10,987 nucleotides of DNA from contig JAJYVN010000081.1 of the NCBI GenBank assembly GCA_021791995.1, forward strand, positions 1 through 10,987, given 5' to 3'. A program made the position numbers and the translations under genes. Of the stretch, positions 1 to 7,341 are shown piece after piece. Position 1 is the first letter of the stretch. Each line of letters starts with the position of its first letter. The DNA is from Bacillota bacterium. Its GTDB lineage: Bacteria > Bacillota > Sulfobacillia > RBS10-35 > JAJYVN01. Under the pieces are notes generated by a model that saw only the letters and a list, made by a program, of their open reading frames with translations, searched no databases and was not told the DNA's origin.

Positions 1-194
1 GGCATCCGGGTGACGTAAGGCTACTACACCCTCGTCCGATTGTCCAGTACCGGATTCCCCGCCCGAACGGGGGGACCTGAGGAGTTACGGATCCGCTACA
101 TGGCGCTGAACAATCGCGCAGACTTTCACGGTGGACGGAGGCACCGCAAGGGACACCCCCCGCCGGTGCTGCCGCTCGCCGTCCCTCGGAATGC
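1..194. other. 3' flank with no recognisable gene
   Basis: This stretch follows the stop codon of sulfatase-like protein A. I see no convincing coding sequence in it on either strand. The only structure is a five-base inverted repeat (CCCCG at 57-61, CGGGG at 68-72). It could form a small hairpin in the mRNA downstream of gene A, but no T-tract follows it, so it is at best a weak terminator candidate. Confidence 0.5.
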
Positions 195-1649
195 TCACAG
201 CGTCTCCACGCGCTGGCGTCGGTGTCCCAAATACTCACTGAGTGGTGACGGGCCGGCGTCCGCGCGTTCCTGAAAAACCATCGGCAAGGCGTGCCCGAGA
301 ACACTTTCTAGCTGTGCGCGCAGCACGGCAACAACCTCTGGATGCTCGCTGACAACGTTCTGGTTTTCGCGTGCGTCATTCGTGAGGTCGTAGAGTTCCG
401 GTCCCGGTGCATCCGCGTGGCACGTGACAACGTAGTTCCAGCGATCGGTGCGGACGGAGGCCCGCGCCCCGGTTACACCGCCACTGAAGTCGGCCCACCC
501 GATCACGACGTGGTCTGGACCCGGCTTGTGGGGGTCGCACACAAAATGCCAGACATCCTGCCCGTCGCTGGGCGTGGGGGGTAGCTCCAAAACGGACAGG
601 ACGGTTGGAAGCAGGTCGTGTGTCTGTACGAAGGGCAGGAATTCAACCCCCCGCGGTCCGGACGGGTGGCGGACCATGAAATTGATCTGTGTGTTATATG
701 GGTGCAGATGCCCGGGTCCCTTGCCGAAGTGTCCGTGGTCACCCACCTCCGTCCCATGATCACTCAGCAGAATGACCACCGTATCGCGAAAGAGATCGAG
801 ATCGTGGACGGCCCGGAGGAACTGGCCCACGCATTCATCCACGAAGGTAACCTCGCCAAAGTACAGGGCACGGACCCGCGCCTGCTCCTCCGCCGAGAGG
901 GACCTGCTGGCACCTGGCAGGATAAAATCGATGCCCCGCCAGTCCGTTCCGCCGTAATATGCATCGGCATAGCTGCGAGGCGGATCCCACGGCTCGTGCG
1001 GGTCGAAGCTGTCGACCCAAAGGAAGAATGGAGTGTTACGGCGCGCACGGTGCAACCACTCCGCTGCACGTTGGAAGACGCGCGCGGATTGATAGTCCGT
1101 AGGAACCACTCGGTCCCGTTGATTGGCAAAATACTGTACTAGGGTGCCGTACCGCTGCCAGTTCTCCGGGTCACGAACGTGTCCGGTTAACGACGCTACC
1201 GCTTCATCAGCATCAATGGGTTGCCAGTTATCATTCTCCTGGCCACGGAGGAAATCGTAGCTGACAAAGCCTCGGCTGAAGTTCATCGTCGGCTTGAACA
1301 TGTGGTAGGTATCCGCGACGAGTCCCGTATAGTAGCCGCGTTCCAGAAGGAGTTCCGCCAGCGTGTCCTGCTCCGGCGGGATCTTGTGCCATCCTGGATT
1401 GTGGTGCCAGTGCCCCCTGCGGTCGAAGTTGTACCGCCAAGGGAACGAGCGCCGGCCGGTGAAAAGAGACCTCCTGGTTTGCAGCGTCGGCTGACCCTCA
1501 CCATAGGCGCGCCGAAAGATCGCCGACTCACTGGCCAAGCGGTCCAGGTTGGGTGTTTGCACATGCCCCAGAGGAGCATCGGGTCCAATGATGTCCGCGC
1601 GGAAGGTATCGAGACAAATCACAATCAGATTGAGTCGTCCCGCTGCCAT
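195..1649 (-). CDS. Sulfatase-like hydrolase A (alkaline phosphatase superfamily, Thr at the nucleophile position)
   Basis: A 484-residue protein of the sulfatase / alkaline phosphatase superfamily. Visible family signatures are the N-terminal metal-site strand LNLIVICLDTFRAD (first Asp D14), NLDRLA near residue 34, the nucleophile loop ending in SLFTGR, DPHEPWDPP (216-224), and a second metal site SDHG (D297, H298) followed by K310. The nucleophile loop reads T55-L-Q-T-R59. Sulfatases have Cys or Ser at position 55, converted to formylglycine, and Pro at 57. The usual GK.H lysine is also absent; the matching loop is ADTYH (112-116), with K119 nearby. Formylglycine chemistry therefore looks impossible. 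A Thr nucleophile acting on a phospho- or phosphonate ester is one option, and lost activity another. No signal peptide is visible. GGAGGG (1658-1663) lies 8 bases before the ATG, and the fucosidase stop is 47 bases upstream, suggesting one transcript. It is a clear paralogue of protein C (7342-8745). Confidence 0.9.
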   Translation of the reverse strand: MAAGRLNLIVICLDTFRADIIGPDAPLGHVQTPNLDRLASESAIFRRAYGEGQPTLQTRRSLFTGRRSFPWRYNFDRRGHWHHNPGWHKIPPEQDTLAELLLERGYYTGLVADTYHMFKPTMNFSRGFVSYDFLRGQENDNWQPIDADEAVASLTGHVRDPENWQRYGTLVQYFANQRDRVVPTDYQSARVFQRAAEWLHRARRNTPFFLWVDSFDPHEPWDPPRSYADAYYGGTDWRGIDFILPGASRSLSAEEQARVRALYFGEVTFVDECVGQFLRAVHDLDLFRDTVVILLSDHGTEVGDHGHFGKGPGHLHPYNTQINFMVRHPSGPRGVEFLPFVQTHDLLPTVLSVLELPPTPSDGQDVWHFVCDPHKPGPDHVVIGWADFSGGVTGARASVRTDRWNYVVTCHADAPGPELYDLTNDARENQNVVSEHPEVVAVLRAQLESVLGHALPMVFQERADAGPSPLSEYLGHRRQRVETL

Positions 1650-1657
1650 TTCTGTTT

Positions 1658-1663
1658 CCCTCC
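1658..1663 (-). promoter_or_regulatory. Shine-Dalgarno of sulfatase-like gene A
   Basis: GGAGGG on the minus strand, 8 bases before the ATG at 1649. It supports this start, which puts the metal-binding strand within the first 15 residues, as expected for a cytoplasmic family member. Confidence 0.7.
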
Positions 1664-1696
1664 ATCGGTACGCTCGTTTCGGAGCCGGGCAGGCCC

Positions 1697-3412
1697 TTAT
1701 GCTCCTTCCCCTACGGGCAGAAGCCGCACCATACGCAGCGACGGCACAGGTTCCTCGGCACTGGAAACGCCGGTTAAGCGCAGTGCAGCAGTTCCAGCCT
1801 GATCGATGCGCACCGGGCCACAGCGGGTGACCGAATACAACTGGTGTGGAGAACGGTCGCTTGCCCGACGATCCTTATCGGTCAGCGTGGCCCTTCGTTG
1901 CTGCTCCGCCACAACGATCGAAACATCGGCAGTGCCCTGCCATACCGTGTTCCGCGCGGCAGCGGTCCACACTTCAACATCGAATGTCCCCGGAGTCACA
2001 ACCTTAAACTCCCACTCGATCGGTCGCGCCTGCTCGGTCCACCGCACCGCTAACCCGCTACGGTCGAGGCCTGCAGGCGCCGGCAAGACGGCCTGGCACG
2101 CCTCCAATGAGATGATTCCATCCGGAGTCTGAATCGGCTTCGGGTCCGCGTCTGGCTCCCCGTCGATCTCGAGCACAACCACCGAAACATTGGCGTCCGG
2201 AGCCTCGGTCGGCAGGGCCACGCGCAACTCCTCAAAACCGAGGACCGCGTTACGGTAGTGGGTCACCGCCAATGGTCGGCGCTCCGGATCGGCGAGCAGG
2301 TACGCATACCGCACACGGCACCGAAGTCCGCGCAGCAAAAGTGCACCTTTGGGCCAGTCGAAGATGTGGAGGAAGAGCTTCCCCGACCGCTTCGTGGCTG
2401 CGCCCCAATTGGACTCACACAGGAACGGGCCTGGTTCGGCACCGTAGATCGCTTCCCCGTTCACCCGCATCCAGTTACCAACCTGATGCAGACGCACAAT
2501 GCTCGCCTCAGGGATCTCGCCCTCCGCTGTCGGCCCGACGTTCAGTAAGTAGTTTCCACCCTTCGAAACGATGTCGACGAGCAGTCGGATCAGCGTCCGC
2601 GGTGACTTCCAGTGATCATCGTTCCGTTTGAATCCCCAGGTGTCGTTCAATGTGGCGGGCGTCTCCCAGGGCTTGGGTCGGACACAGACCGGGATTTGGT
2701 TGTCGCCTGCAGAGTCGTAATCCGAGGCGCCATGACCAATGCGGCTGTTAATGAGGCATTCCGGTTGTAGCGAGTGAACCAGATCCCTCAAGGCGTTACT
2801 CTGCTCTTGGGTGATGACACGGGGGGTATCAAACCAAATCAAGCCGATCGGCCCGTATTGCGTGAGGAGTTCGCGCAACTGCGGTTCGACTTTTTCACGC
2901 AGGTACCGGCCGAAGTCCTTGCGTTCCTCGTCGGGAAAGTCCCAGGAGTTACCTGCCGCGTCTGGGTGGTGCCAGTCCTGCGCCTGGGAGTAATAGACGC
3001 AGAGACGCAGGCCCTCCTCACGGCAAGCGTCTGCCAGTTCCTTGAGCGGGTCGCGGTGGAGCGGCGTGGCATCCACCATGTCGTAATCGGACGAGGGCGA
3101 GTTGTACATTGCAAAGCCGTCGTGGTGCTTAGCAGTAAAGACGATGTAGCGCATGCCTGCATCCTTGGCCACACGCACCCATGCCCGCGCATTAAACTTG
3201 ACGGGATTGAGTTGCTTGGCCAATGGCTCGTATTCGGCAACCGGAATGGGCACCCGCGCCATGATCCATTCCCCGATACCGGCTATCTCCTGCCCCTTCC
3301 AGACGCCGGCCGGAATCGCATAGAGTCCCCAGTGGATGAACATGCCGAACCGCGCCTGCCGCCACCACGCAAAACGATCCGCACCGGGCGACGGAACCGT
3401 TTGTACTCCCAT
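1697..3412 (-). CDS. GH29 alpha-L-fucosidase
   Basis: A 571-residue glycoside hydrolase of family GH29, which removes terminal alpha-L-fucose with retention of configuration. The catalytic barrel starts almost at the N terminus: FGMFIHWGLY (22-31), AKHHDGFAMY (94-103), VYYSQAQDWHHPD (139-151), LIWFDTP (191-197) and the late-barrel segment GGNYLLNVGPTAEGEIPE (285-302). The Asp of WFD, D195, matches the family nucleophile. Residues from about 430 look like a beta-rich accessory domain, perhaps carbohydrate-binding; I cannot assign a family. There is no signal peptide, unlike many bacterial GH29 enzymes, so it is probably cytoplasmic. I chose the ATG at 3412 because AAGGAGG lies 10 bases upstream. 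The frame stays open upstream to about 3592, but that part does not look like protein. The oxidoreductase stop lies 185 bases upstream. The true substrate (L-fucose, or a related 6-deoxy or galacto-configured sugar) cannot be read from the sequence. Confidence 0.93.
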   Translation of the reverse strand: MGVQTVPSPGADRFAWWRQARFGMFIHWGLYAIPAGVWKGQEIAGIGEWIMARVPIPVAEYEPLAKQLNPVKFNARAWVRVAKDAGMRYIVFTAKHHDGFAMYNSPSSDYDMVDATPLHRDPLKELADACREEGLRLCVYYSQAQDWHHPDAAGNSWDFPDEERKDFGRYLREKVEPQLRELLTQYGPIGLIWFDTPRVITQEQSNALRDLVHSLQPECLINSRIGHGASDYDSAGDNQIPVCVRPKPWETPATLNDTWGFKRNDDHWKSPRTLIRLLVDIVSKGGNYLLNVGPTAEGEIPEASIVRLHQVGNWMRVNGEAIYGAEPGPFLCESNWGAATKRSGKLFLHIFDWPKGALLLRGLRCRVRYAYLLADPERRPLAVTHYRNAVLGFEELRVALPTEAPDANVSVVVLEIDGEPDADPKPIQTPDGIISLEACQAVLPAPAGLDRSGLAVRWTEQARPIEWEFKVVTPGTFDVEVWTAAARNTVWQGTADVSIVVAEQQRRATLTDKDRRASDRSPHQLYSVTRCGPVRIDQAGTAALRLTGVSSAEEPVPSLRMVRLLPVGEGA

Positions 3413-3422
3413 GGAGGCTACC

Positions 3423-3429
3423 CCTCCTT
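3423..3429 (-). promoter_or_regulatory. Shine-Dalgarno deciding the fucosidase start
   Basis: A perfect AAGGAGG on the minus strand, 10 bases before the ATG at 3412. It decides against the longer in-frame reading that begins near 3592. Confidence 0.8.
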
Positions 3430-3597
3430 CATGCTCCGCGCTTCCCCATGCCACGCAGGATGCAACGTCCCAGGTGCATCGCGTCACGAACCGTTCCGAA
3501 GTTCTTACTGGGTCCACCGTTGCGGGTGCAGACGGAGAGCAGGCGTTGCCCCCCGCTACACCAACACGATGGCCTCTGCCCTCGGGAAGCAAGCACT

Positions 3598-4593
3598 CTA
3601 TAGCCGCACCGGTGTACCACTCTGGGCGGAGCGCTGCACCGCATCGATAAAGCGGACCGCCTCGAGGCCAGACTCTGCAGTTGCCTGTGGAACATCACGT
3701 CCCAGAATCGAGGCGATGAAGTTCGCGTCCTCGTCAACAGGGTAATCGGGTCGCTGCTCCGGAAGAATTTCCTCTGCCGCCCTGTCCTTGTGGACAACAA
3801 GGGATGCGGCGGCCTGCATGCCGTCGATGCGAATGCGCGCATCACGACACCAGATCTGCGCCCCCTCGTCAAACTTTCGCTGGGACTCTCCGATGATGCT
3901 GATGTTGCCGAGCCCCTCCTCCGGGAAGCGAAAGGAGATGACGCTGTTGCGATCGACACGGAGCCCGCGATTCTCCTGATACGCAGCGACTTCATTCGGC
4001 CGAATCCCGGTCGACCAGAGCAGGATGTCCACCAGGTGGCCACCGGAATCGTTTAGCTGCCCGCCACCTGATAGTTCCGGAACCCCACGCCACCCATTCC
4101 CTCCCCAATTCTGGCACTGCCAAGCCTCGATAAAATGCACCGGCCCAAAGCGGCCACCCGCCACATGCTCATGCACCCAGCGCCATACCCCAACATAGTG
4201 GCGCTGGTAACCGACGGAGACCACCAGGCGTTTTTCATCCCGCAGGCGGATAACCTCGTGCGCTTCCCCCACGCCACAGACCATGGGCTTCTCCACCAGG
4301 ACATGCGCACCTTGGCCGAGGGAAGCGACAATCGCTTCATAGTGCAGAGTGTGCGGAATCGAGATGATCACCGCATCGGGGCGAACCTCCCGCAGCATGT
4401 CACGGTAGTCACTATATCTCGGTAGCTCCGCACAGCTCGGCACCTTCTGCACCGCCGCCGCGATCGCGTCCGCGCTCGTGTCCACCAAGGCCACCGGTTG
4501 GGCTTCCGGCATCTTCGTGACCCGCTCCATGTGCCAACGCGCCCGTCCCCCGGTCCCAATGAATCCGACCCGAACCTCGCCGTTCTGCGCCAT
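3598..4593 (-). CDS. Gfo/Idh/MocA family NAD(P)-dependent oxidoreductase
   Basis: A 331-residue sugar dehydrogenase-like protein of normal family length. The N-terminal Rossmann fold shows VRVGFIGTGGRARWH (7-21) and VALVDTSADAI (34-44). The latter has Asp at the end of the second strand, favouring NAD over NADP. The family motif VEKPM (100-104) carries the usual Lys-Pro. The C-terminal domain contains GGGQLNDSGGHLVD (176-189), giving the typical catalytic pattern with D182, H186 and D189. There is no signal or Tat peptide, so it is probably cytoplasmic, oxidising a hydroxyl of a sugar, sugar acid or glycoside. It begins 17 bases after the TIM-barrel gene stop, so the two are almost certainly co-translated and probably act in sequence. 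The exact substrate is unknown. L-fucose or a fucosylated product is an inference from the adjacent GH29 gene. Confidence 0.93.
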   Translation of the reverse strand: MAQNGEVRVGFIGTGGRARWHMERVTKMPEAQPVALVDTSADAIAAAVQKVPSCAELPRYSDYRDMLREVRPDAVIISIPHTLHYEAIVASLGQGAHVLVEKPMVCGVGEAHEVIRLRDEKRLVVSVGYQRHYVGVWRWVHEHVAGGRFGPVHFIEAWQCQNWGGNGWRGVPELSGGGQLNDSGGHLVDILLWSTGIRPNEVAAYQENRGLRVDRNSVISFRFPEEGLGNISIIGESQRKFDEGAQIWCRDARIRIDGMQAAASLVVHKDRAAEEILPEQRPDYPVDEDANFIASILGRDVPQATAESGLEAVRFIDAVQRSAQSGTPVRL

Positions 4594-4601
4594 TTCCGCC
4601 G

Positions 4602-4608
4602 CCTCCTT
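4602..4608 (-). promoter_or_regulatory. Shine-Dalgarno of the oxidoreductase gene
   Basis: AAGGAGG on the minus strand, 8 bases before the ATG at 4593. It begins only 2 bases after the TAA stop (4611-4613) of the upstream TIM-barrel gene, an arrangement that favours translational coupling. Confidence 0.8.
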
Positions 4609-4610
4609 GT

Positions 4611-5486
4611 TTATGCCGTGACCCGCGCCAAGTGGCGCACCGCCTTCAGCACCCCCGCCTCTTGCTGCTCGCGTGCACCACGCCCGCCGCCAAATCGGTG
4701 GTCCTCGAGTTCAATCGCGATGGGGCCGGTGTATCCGTGAAGCTCCAGACGGAACGCGACACGCTGCCAATCGATCACGCCGTCACCCGGCACGCAATAC
4801 CGCCAGTACCCTTCGGAGTTGGCCGGCACCTTATCAAGCACCGCGGGGAAGTGCCCATAGTCATAAAGCCCTGTAGCCATGATCTCCGTGTCCTTGCCAT
4901 GGCAATGCCGGACACGGTCACCGAACTCGTCGAGGAAACGCAGATAGTCGATACCGAGCCGAACCAAGTGGGAAGGGTCATAGCACAGACCGAAATGCGG
5001 GCTTGGACAATGCTGGAACATCGCTCGCAGGACTTCCGGGGTAGTGCCCAGGTTCGCGTAATGCGGAAAAGGGCCGGGCCAGCCCTCGACAGCCAGGGAC
5101 ACCCCGCGCGCCTCAAGATGTTCAACGACCGGCGGGAAGACCTGCTTCCAGAGTTCCAGACTATCGCGCCGCGGCATGGGTTCAGCCGGACTCAGCACGG
5201 AGAATAGGACCTTTCCGCCCACCGTCGCCGCCTGATCGATCCGCTCCATCCACGCCGCCAAACCCTTGCGCTGACGCTCCGGATCGCGACTCAACAGGTC
5301 CTTGGTGCCCGGTGCATCGATGGACCCCAACACAAGCGATTCTCGACGCAAAACCTCCACGGCCGATGGTTCCGGACTCGGTAAGTCGAGACTACCGAGT
5401 CCATTGGAGCGAGCCCACGGAGCCACGGATTCGATGCCCTGGGCCCAGATCTCGCGCGGGATACGCAGCCCAATCGCAAGCGCCAT
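4611..5486 (-). CDS. Sugar phosphate isomerase/epimerase-like TIM barrel (xylose isomerase-like)
   Basis: A 291-residue protein of the xylose-isomerase-like / AP endonuclease 2 TIM-barrel group. Candidate metal and catalytic residues sit where the family has them: E134 in LAVEGWPG, D170 in CYDPSHL, H194 and H196 in RHCHGKD, the loop VPGDGVIDW (232-240), and E259 in AIELED. Family members isomerise or epimerise sugars, keto-sugars or sugar acids with a divalent metal, and some cleave oxidised glycosides by elimination. No signal peptide is visible. I chose the ATG at 5486 because GGAGG lies 10 bases upstream and the barrel begins immediately afterwards. The frame is open further upstream to at least the GTG at 5690, but that part has no recognisable domain. 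The tight link to the Gfo/Idh/MocA gene suggests it acts on that enzyme's product. Function beyond the superfamily is uncertain. Confidence 0.88.
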   Translation of the reverse strand: MALAIGLRIPREIWAQGIESVAPWARSNGLGSLDLPSPEPSAVEVLRRESLVLGSIDAPGTKDLLSRDPERQRKGLAAWMERIDQAATVGGKVLFSVLSPAEPMPRRDSLELWKQVFPPVVEHLEARGVSLAVEGWPGPFPHYANLGTTPEVLRAMFQHCPSPHFGLCYDPSHLVRLGIDYLRFLDEFGDRVRHCHGKDTEIMATGLYDYGHFPAVLDKVPANSEGYWRYCVPGDGVIDWQRVAFRLELHGYTGPIAIELEDHRFGGGRGAREQQEAGVLKAVRHLARVTA

Positions 5487-5784
5487 GAATGATTCGCCTC
5501 CGTTCACTGTGGATACCCTTGCATACTGGGCATGGCCGCCCCTCGGTCTGCGTGCCGGACAGGCCCCATCACTCGGCTTAGCCAGCGTGCCTGCGACCCA
5601 CAGGGACCGGTGGTCCAGGACACGGTGTTTACCGAAGAACACTGGCCCCTCCACGATCACAACGCACCAAGGGGACGAGGCGAGGAGCACGGATCGCAGG
5701 GTTCAGGGAGCCCGCGCATGTCCGAACGCCAGATCACAACCCGCGTCCCTAGCGGCTGCTCGCAGAGCCATCACAACCCATTCC
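5487..5784. other. 298-base gap between sulfatase B and the TIM-barrel gene
   Basis: This gap is long for an otherwise compact leftward cluster. The octamer ATCACAAC (GTTGTGAT on the minus strand) occurs three times, at 5656-5663, 5733-5740 and 5770-5777. On the minus strand, in the same frame as the TIM-barrel gene, a 22-codon reading (5771-5703) ends in a single TGA. After it the frame stays open to the next gene, with protein-like stretches such as VVIVEGPVFFGKHRVLDHRS. This may be a decayed gene or chance. I recognise no family, terminator or RNA gene in it. Confidence 0.35.
5497..5501 (-). promoter_or_regulatory. Shine-Dalgarno deciding the TIM-barrel gene start
   Basis: GGAGG on the minus strand, 10 bases before the ATG at 5486. 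This supports the 291-residue form over longer in-frame readings. Confidence 0.65.
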
Positions 5785-7233
5785 TCAGACCTTGACCCAG
5801 CTCCGGTCCACGAGCTCCCGATATTGTCCTGTGTGCGACTGGCGATTCCACTCCGTCTCGATCAGCCAATCCAATAGACGGGTGCGCATCTCTAAGATGC
5901 ATGCGCGAGAGCTCGGATCCGGGGCAATGTCATGCTGTTCGTGCGGATCATTATCCAAATCGTAGAGCTCCTCGATTCCCAGGCGCTGGTTGTATAGGTA
6001 CTTATACCGGGCCGTGCGAACCGCCTTCACGTCGTGCGACTCGGAAAACACTGCGTCACGCCAGCCCTTCCCCTCCCCGGCGGCTCCCTTGAGCAGGGGA
6101 GCCAAATCGTGCCCCTGCACAAAGCGCGGTATCGGGGCTCCAGCCAAATTCGCCACAGTTGGCAGGAGGTCGACCAGGGACACGAGTGCTTCGGACGTCG
6201 TCGGGCGGCAGCCCGGACCAGCGACAATCAGCGGGACCCGGGACAGAGCATCGTAAGGAATACTCGGCGCTTTGAGCATGAGACCAAAATCGCCCATGTA
6301 ATCCCCGTGATCGCTGGCGAAGATGATGAAGGTGTTATCCAACTGGCCCATTTCACTGAGTGTTGCCACAATGCGCCCTACCTGGTGGTCGATCTGGCTG
6401 ATGGTGGCGTAGTACATGGCTGCAACACGCGCATAGTCCTGCTGCGAAAGACTCCGCTGATCAAAGAACGCACGCCGCGGGTCTCTGCGGCCCCCAGCGG
6501 TCATCAGCGGCTTCGCCATGGCCTCCGAAGCGTCTCCCAACGGGGGGATGACGGATGGATCGTACATCGCATCCCATGGCTTGGGAGGATCGAAGGGGTG
6601 GTGCGGTTTGATGAACGACGTCCAGGCGAAGAACGGGCGACGAGCGCTGGTTTTCAGCCACTCGATGGTCTCAGTGGCGATCCACGTCGTGTGGTAATGC
6701 TCTTCGGGCAACTCGGAGGCGCGGGCGCCGAAGCATGCCCAGTACTCCGGCGGAGCCTGGTCGTGATAGGGCTGGTGCTGGTCCCAGAGGTCCCACTGGT
6801 CCACCAGACCACGCTGGGCCAGGTAATCACTATGGTAGTCGTCAACCTTCCAGCCGGAGCCGTTCTGTTCCGCCAAGCGCATGTGCTCAAAGCCAACCTC
6901 GGCGTACGGGGGCCAGAAGTGCATCTTGCCGAACGCCGCTGTACGGTAGCCGACCTCGCGGGTCAAACTCGCGACGGTAGGCTGACCAGGGGGCAGCATC
7001 GATCCGTTCCCAATAGCACCGTGGGCATGCGCGTACTGACCGCTCAGGATTGACATTCGTGCCGGGACGCAGACCGGATATGGCGTGTACGCGTTGGAAA
7101 ACCGCACCCCTCGGTTCACAAGGGCATCCAGATTCGGCGTTTGAACCACCGGATGGCCGGCCGTCGACAGACAATCGTGGCGCATCTGATCCGCTGTGAT
7201 GAGTAAGACATTCGGACGCTGCGTGGTTGTCAT
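5785..7233 (-). CDS. Sulfatase B, formylglycine-dependent (type I)
   Basis: A 482-residue type I sulfatase, hydrolysing a sulfate ester, probably on a sugar. It carries the canonical activation motif C55-V-P-A-R59 followed by MSILSG, so C55 should be oxidised to formylglycine. Other active-site features are NVLLITADQMRHD (8-20; D15 and Q16 as metal ligands), GKMHFW (102-107; K103, H105), KPHHPFDPP (209-217), SDHG (D308, H309) and K321. The C-terminal RTARYKYLYN (406-415) and EELYDLDNDPHE are also typical. Length is normal and no signal peptide precedes the first strand, so it is probably cytoplasmic. It needs a formylglycine-generating enzyme or another sulfatase maturase, not encoded in this window. 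GGGAG lies 9 bases before the ATG. Gene C ends 108 bases upstream. Substrate position and sugar are unknown. Confidence 0.95.
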   Translation of the reverse strand: MTTTQRPNVLLITADQMRHDCLSTAGHPVVQTPNLDALVNRGVRFSNAYTPYPVCVPARMSILSGQYAHAHGAIGNGSMLPPGQPTVASLTREVGYRTAAFGKMHFWPPYAEVGFEHMRLAEQNGSGWKVDDYHSDYLAQRGLVDQWDLWDQHQPYHDQAPPEYWACFGARASELPEEHYHTTWIATETIEWLKTSARRPFFAWTSFIKPHHPFDPPKPWDAMYDPSVIPPLGDASEAMAKPLMTAGGRRDPRRAFFDQRSLSQQDYARVAAMYYATISQIDHQVGRIVATLSEMGQLDNTFIIFASDHGDYMGDFGLMLKAPSIPYDALSRVPLIVAGPGCRPTTSEALVSLVDLLPTVANLAGAPIPRFVQGHDLAPLLKGAAGEGKGWRDAVFSESHDVKAVRTARYKYLYNQRLGIEELYDLDNDPHEQHDIAPDPSSRACILEMRTRLLDWLIETEWNRQSHTGQYRELVDRSWVKV

Positions 7234-7242
7234 CGATTCACA

Positions 7243-7247
7243 CTCCC
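7243..7247 (-). promoter_or_regulatory. Shine-Dalgarno of sulfatase gene B
   Basis: GGGAG on the minus strand, 9 bases before the ATG at 7233. It favours this start over an in-frame start at 7296 that would add 21 residues lacking any signal-peptide character. Confidence 0.55.
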
Positions 7248-7341
7248 GCAGGTGTGCTTGAGCGAACCTTGGAACACGTGGCAATGGTCGCCGCATGCCA
7301 TGACACCCTATGCCTGCTGAACCCGTCGACAGGCACCATGG

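Noticed and set aside
56..75. Hairpin after gene A as a Rho-independent terminator
   Set aside because: The stem is only five perfect pairs and no T-run follows on the transcript strand.
3430..3597. Small peptide or longer fucosidase N terminus in the gap after the oxidoreductase
   Set aside because: Neither reading has a ribosome binding site or protein-like composition, whereas the ATG at 3412 has a perfect AAGGAGG.
2774..3745. Long forward-strand open reading frame (323 codons) opposite the fucosidase and oxidoreductase genes
   Set aside because: It lies antisense to strongly supported genes, its translation shows no recognisable domain, and it reflects the GC-rich codon pattern of the opposite strand.
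6034..7053. Forward-strand open reading frame of 339 codons opposite sulfatase B
   Set aside because: Antisense shadow of a clear sulfatase gene; no family features.
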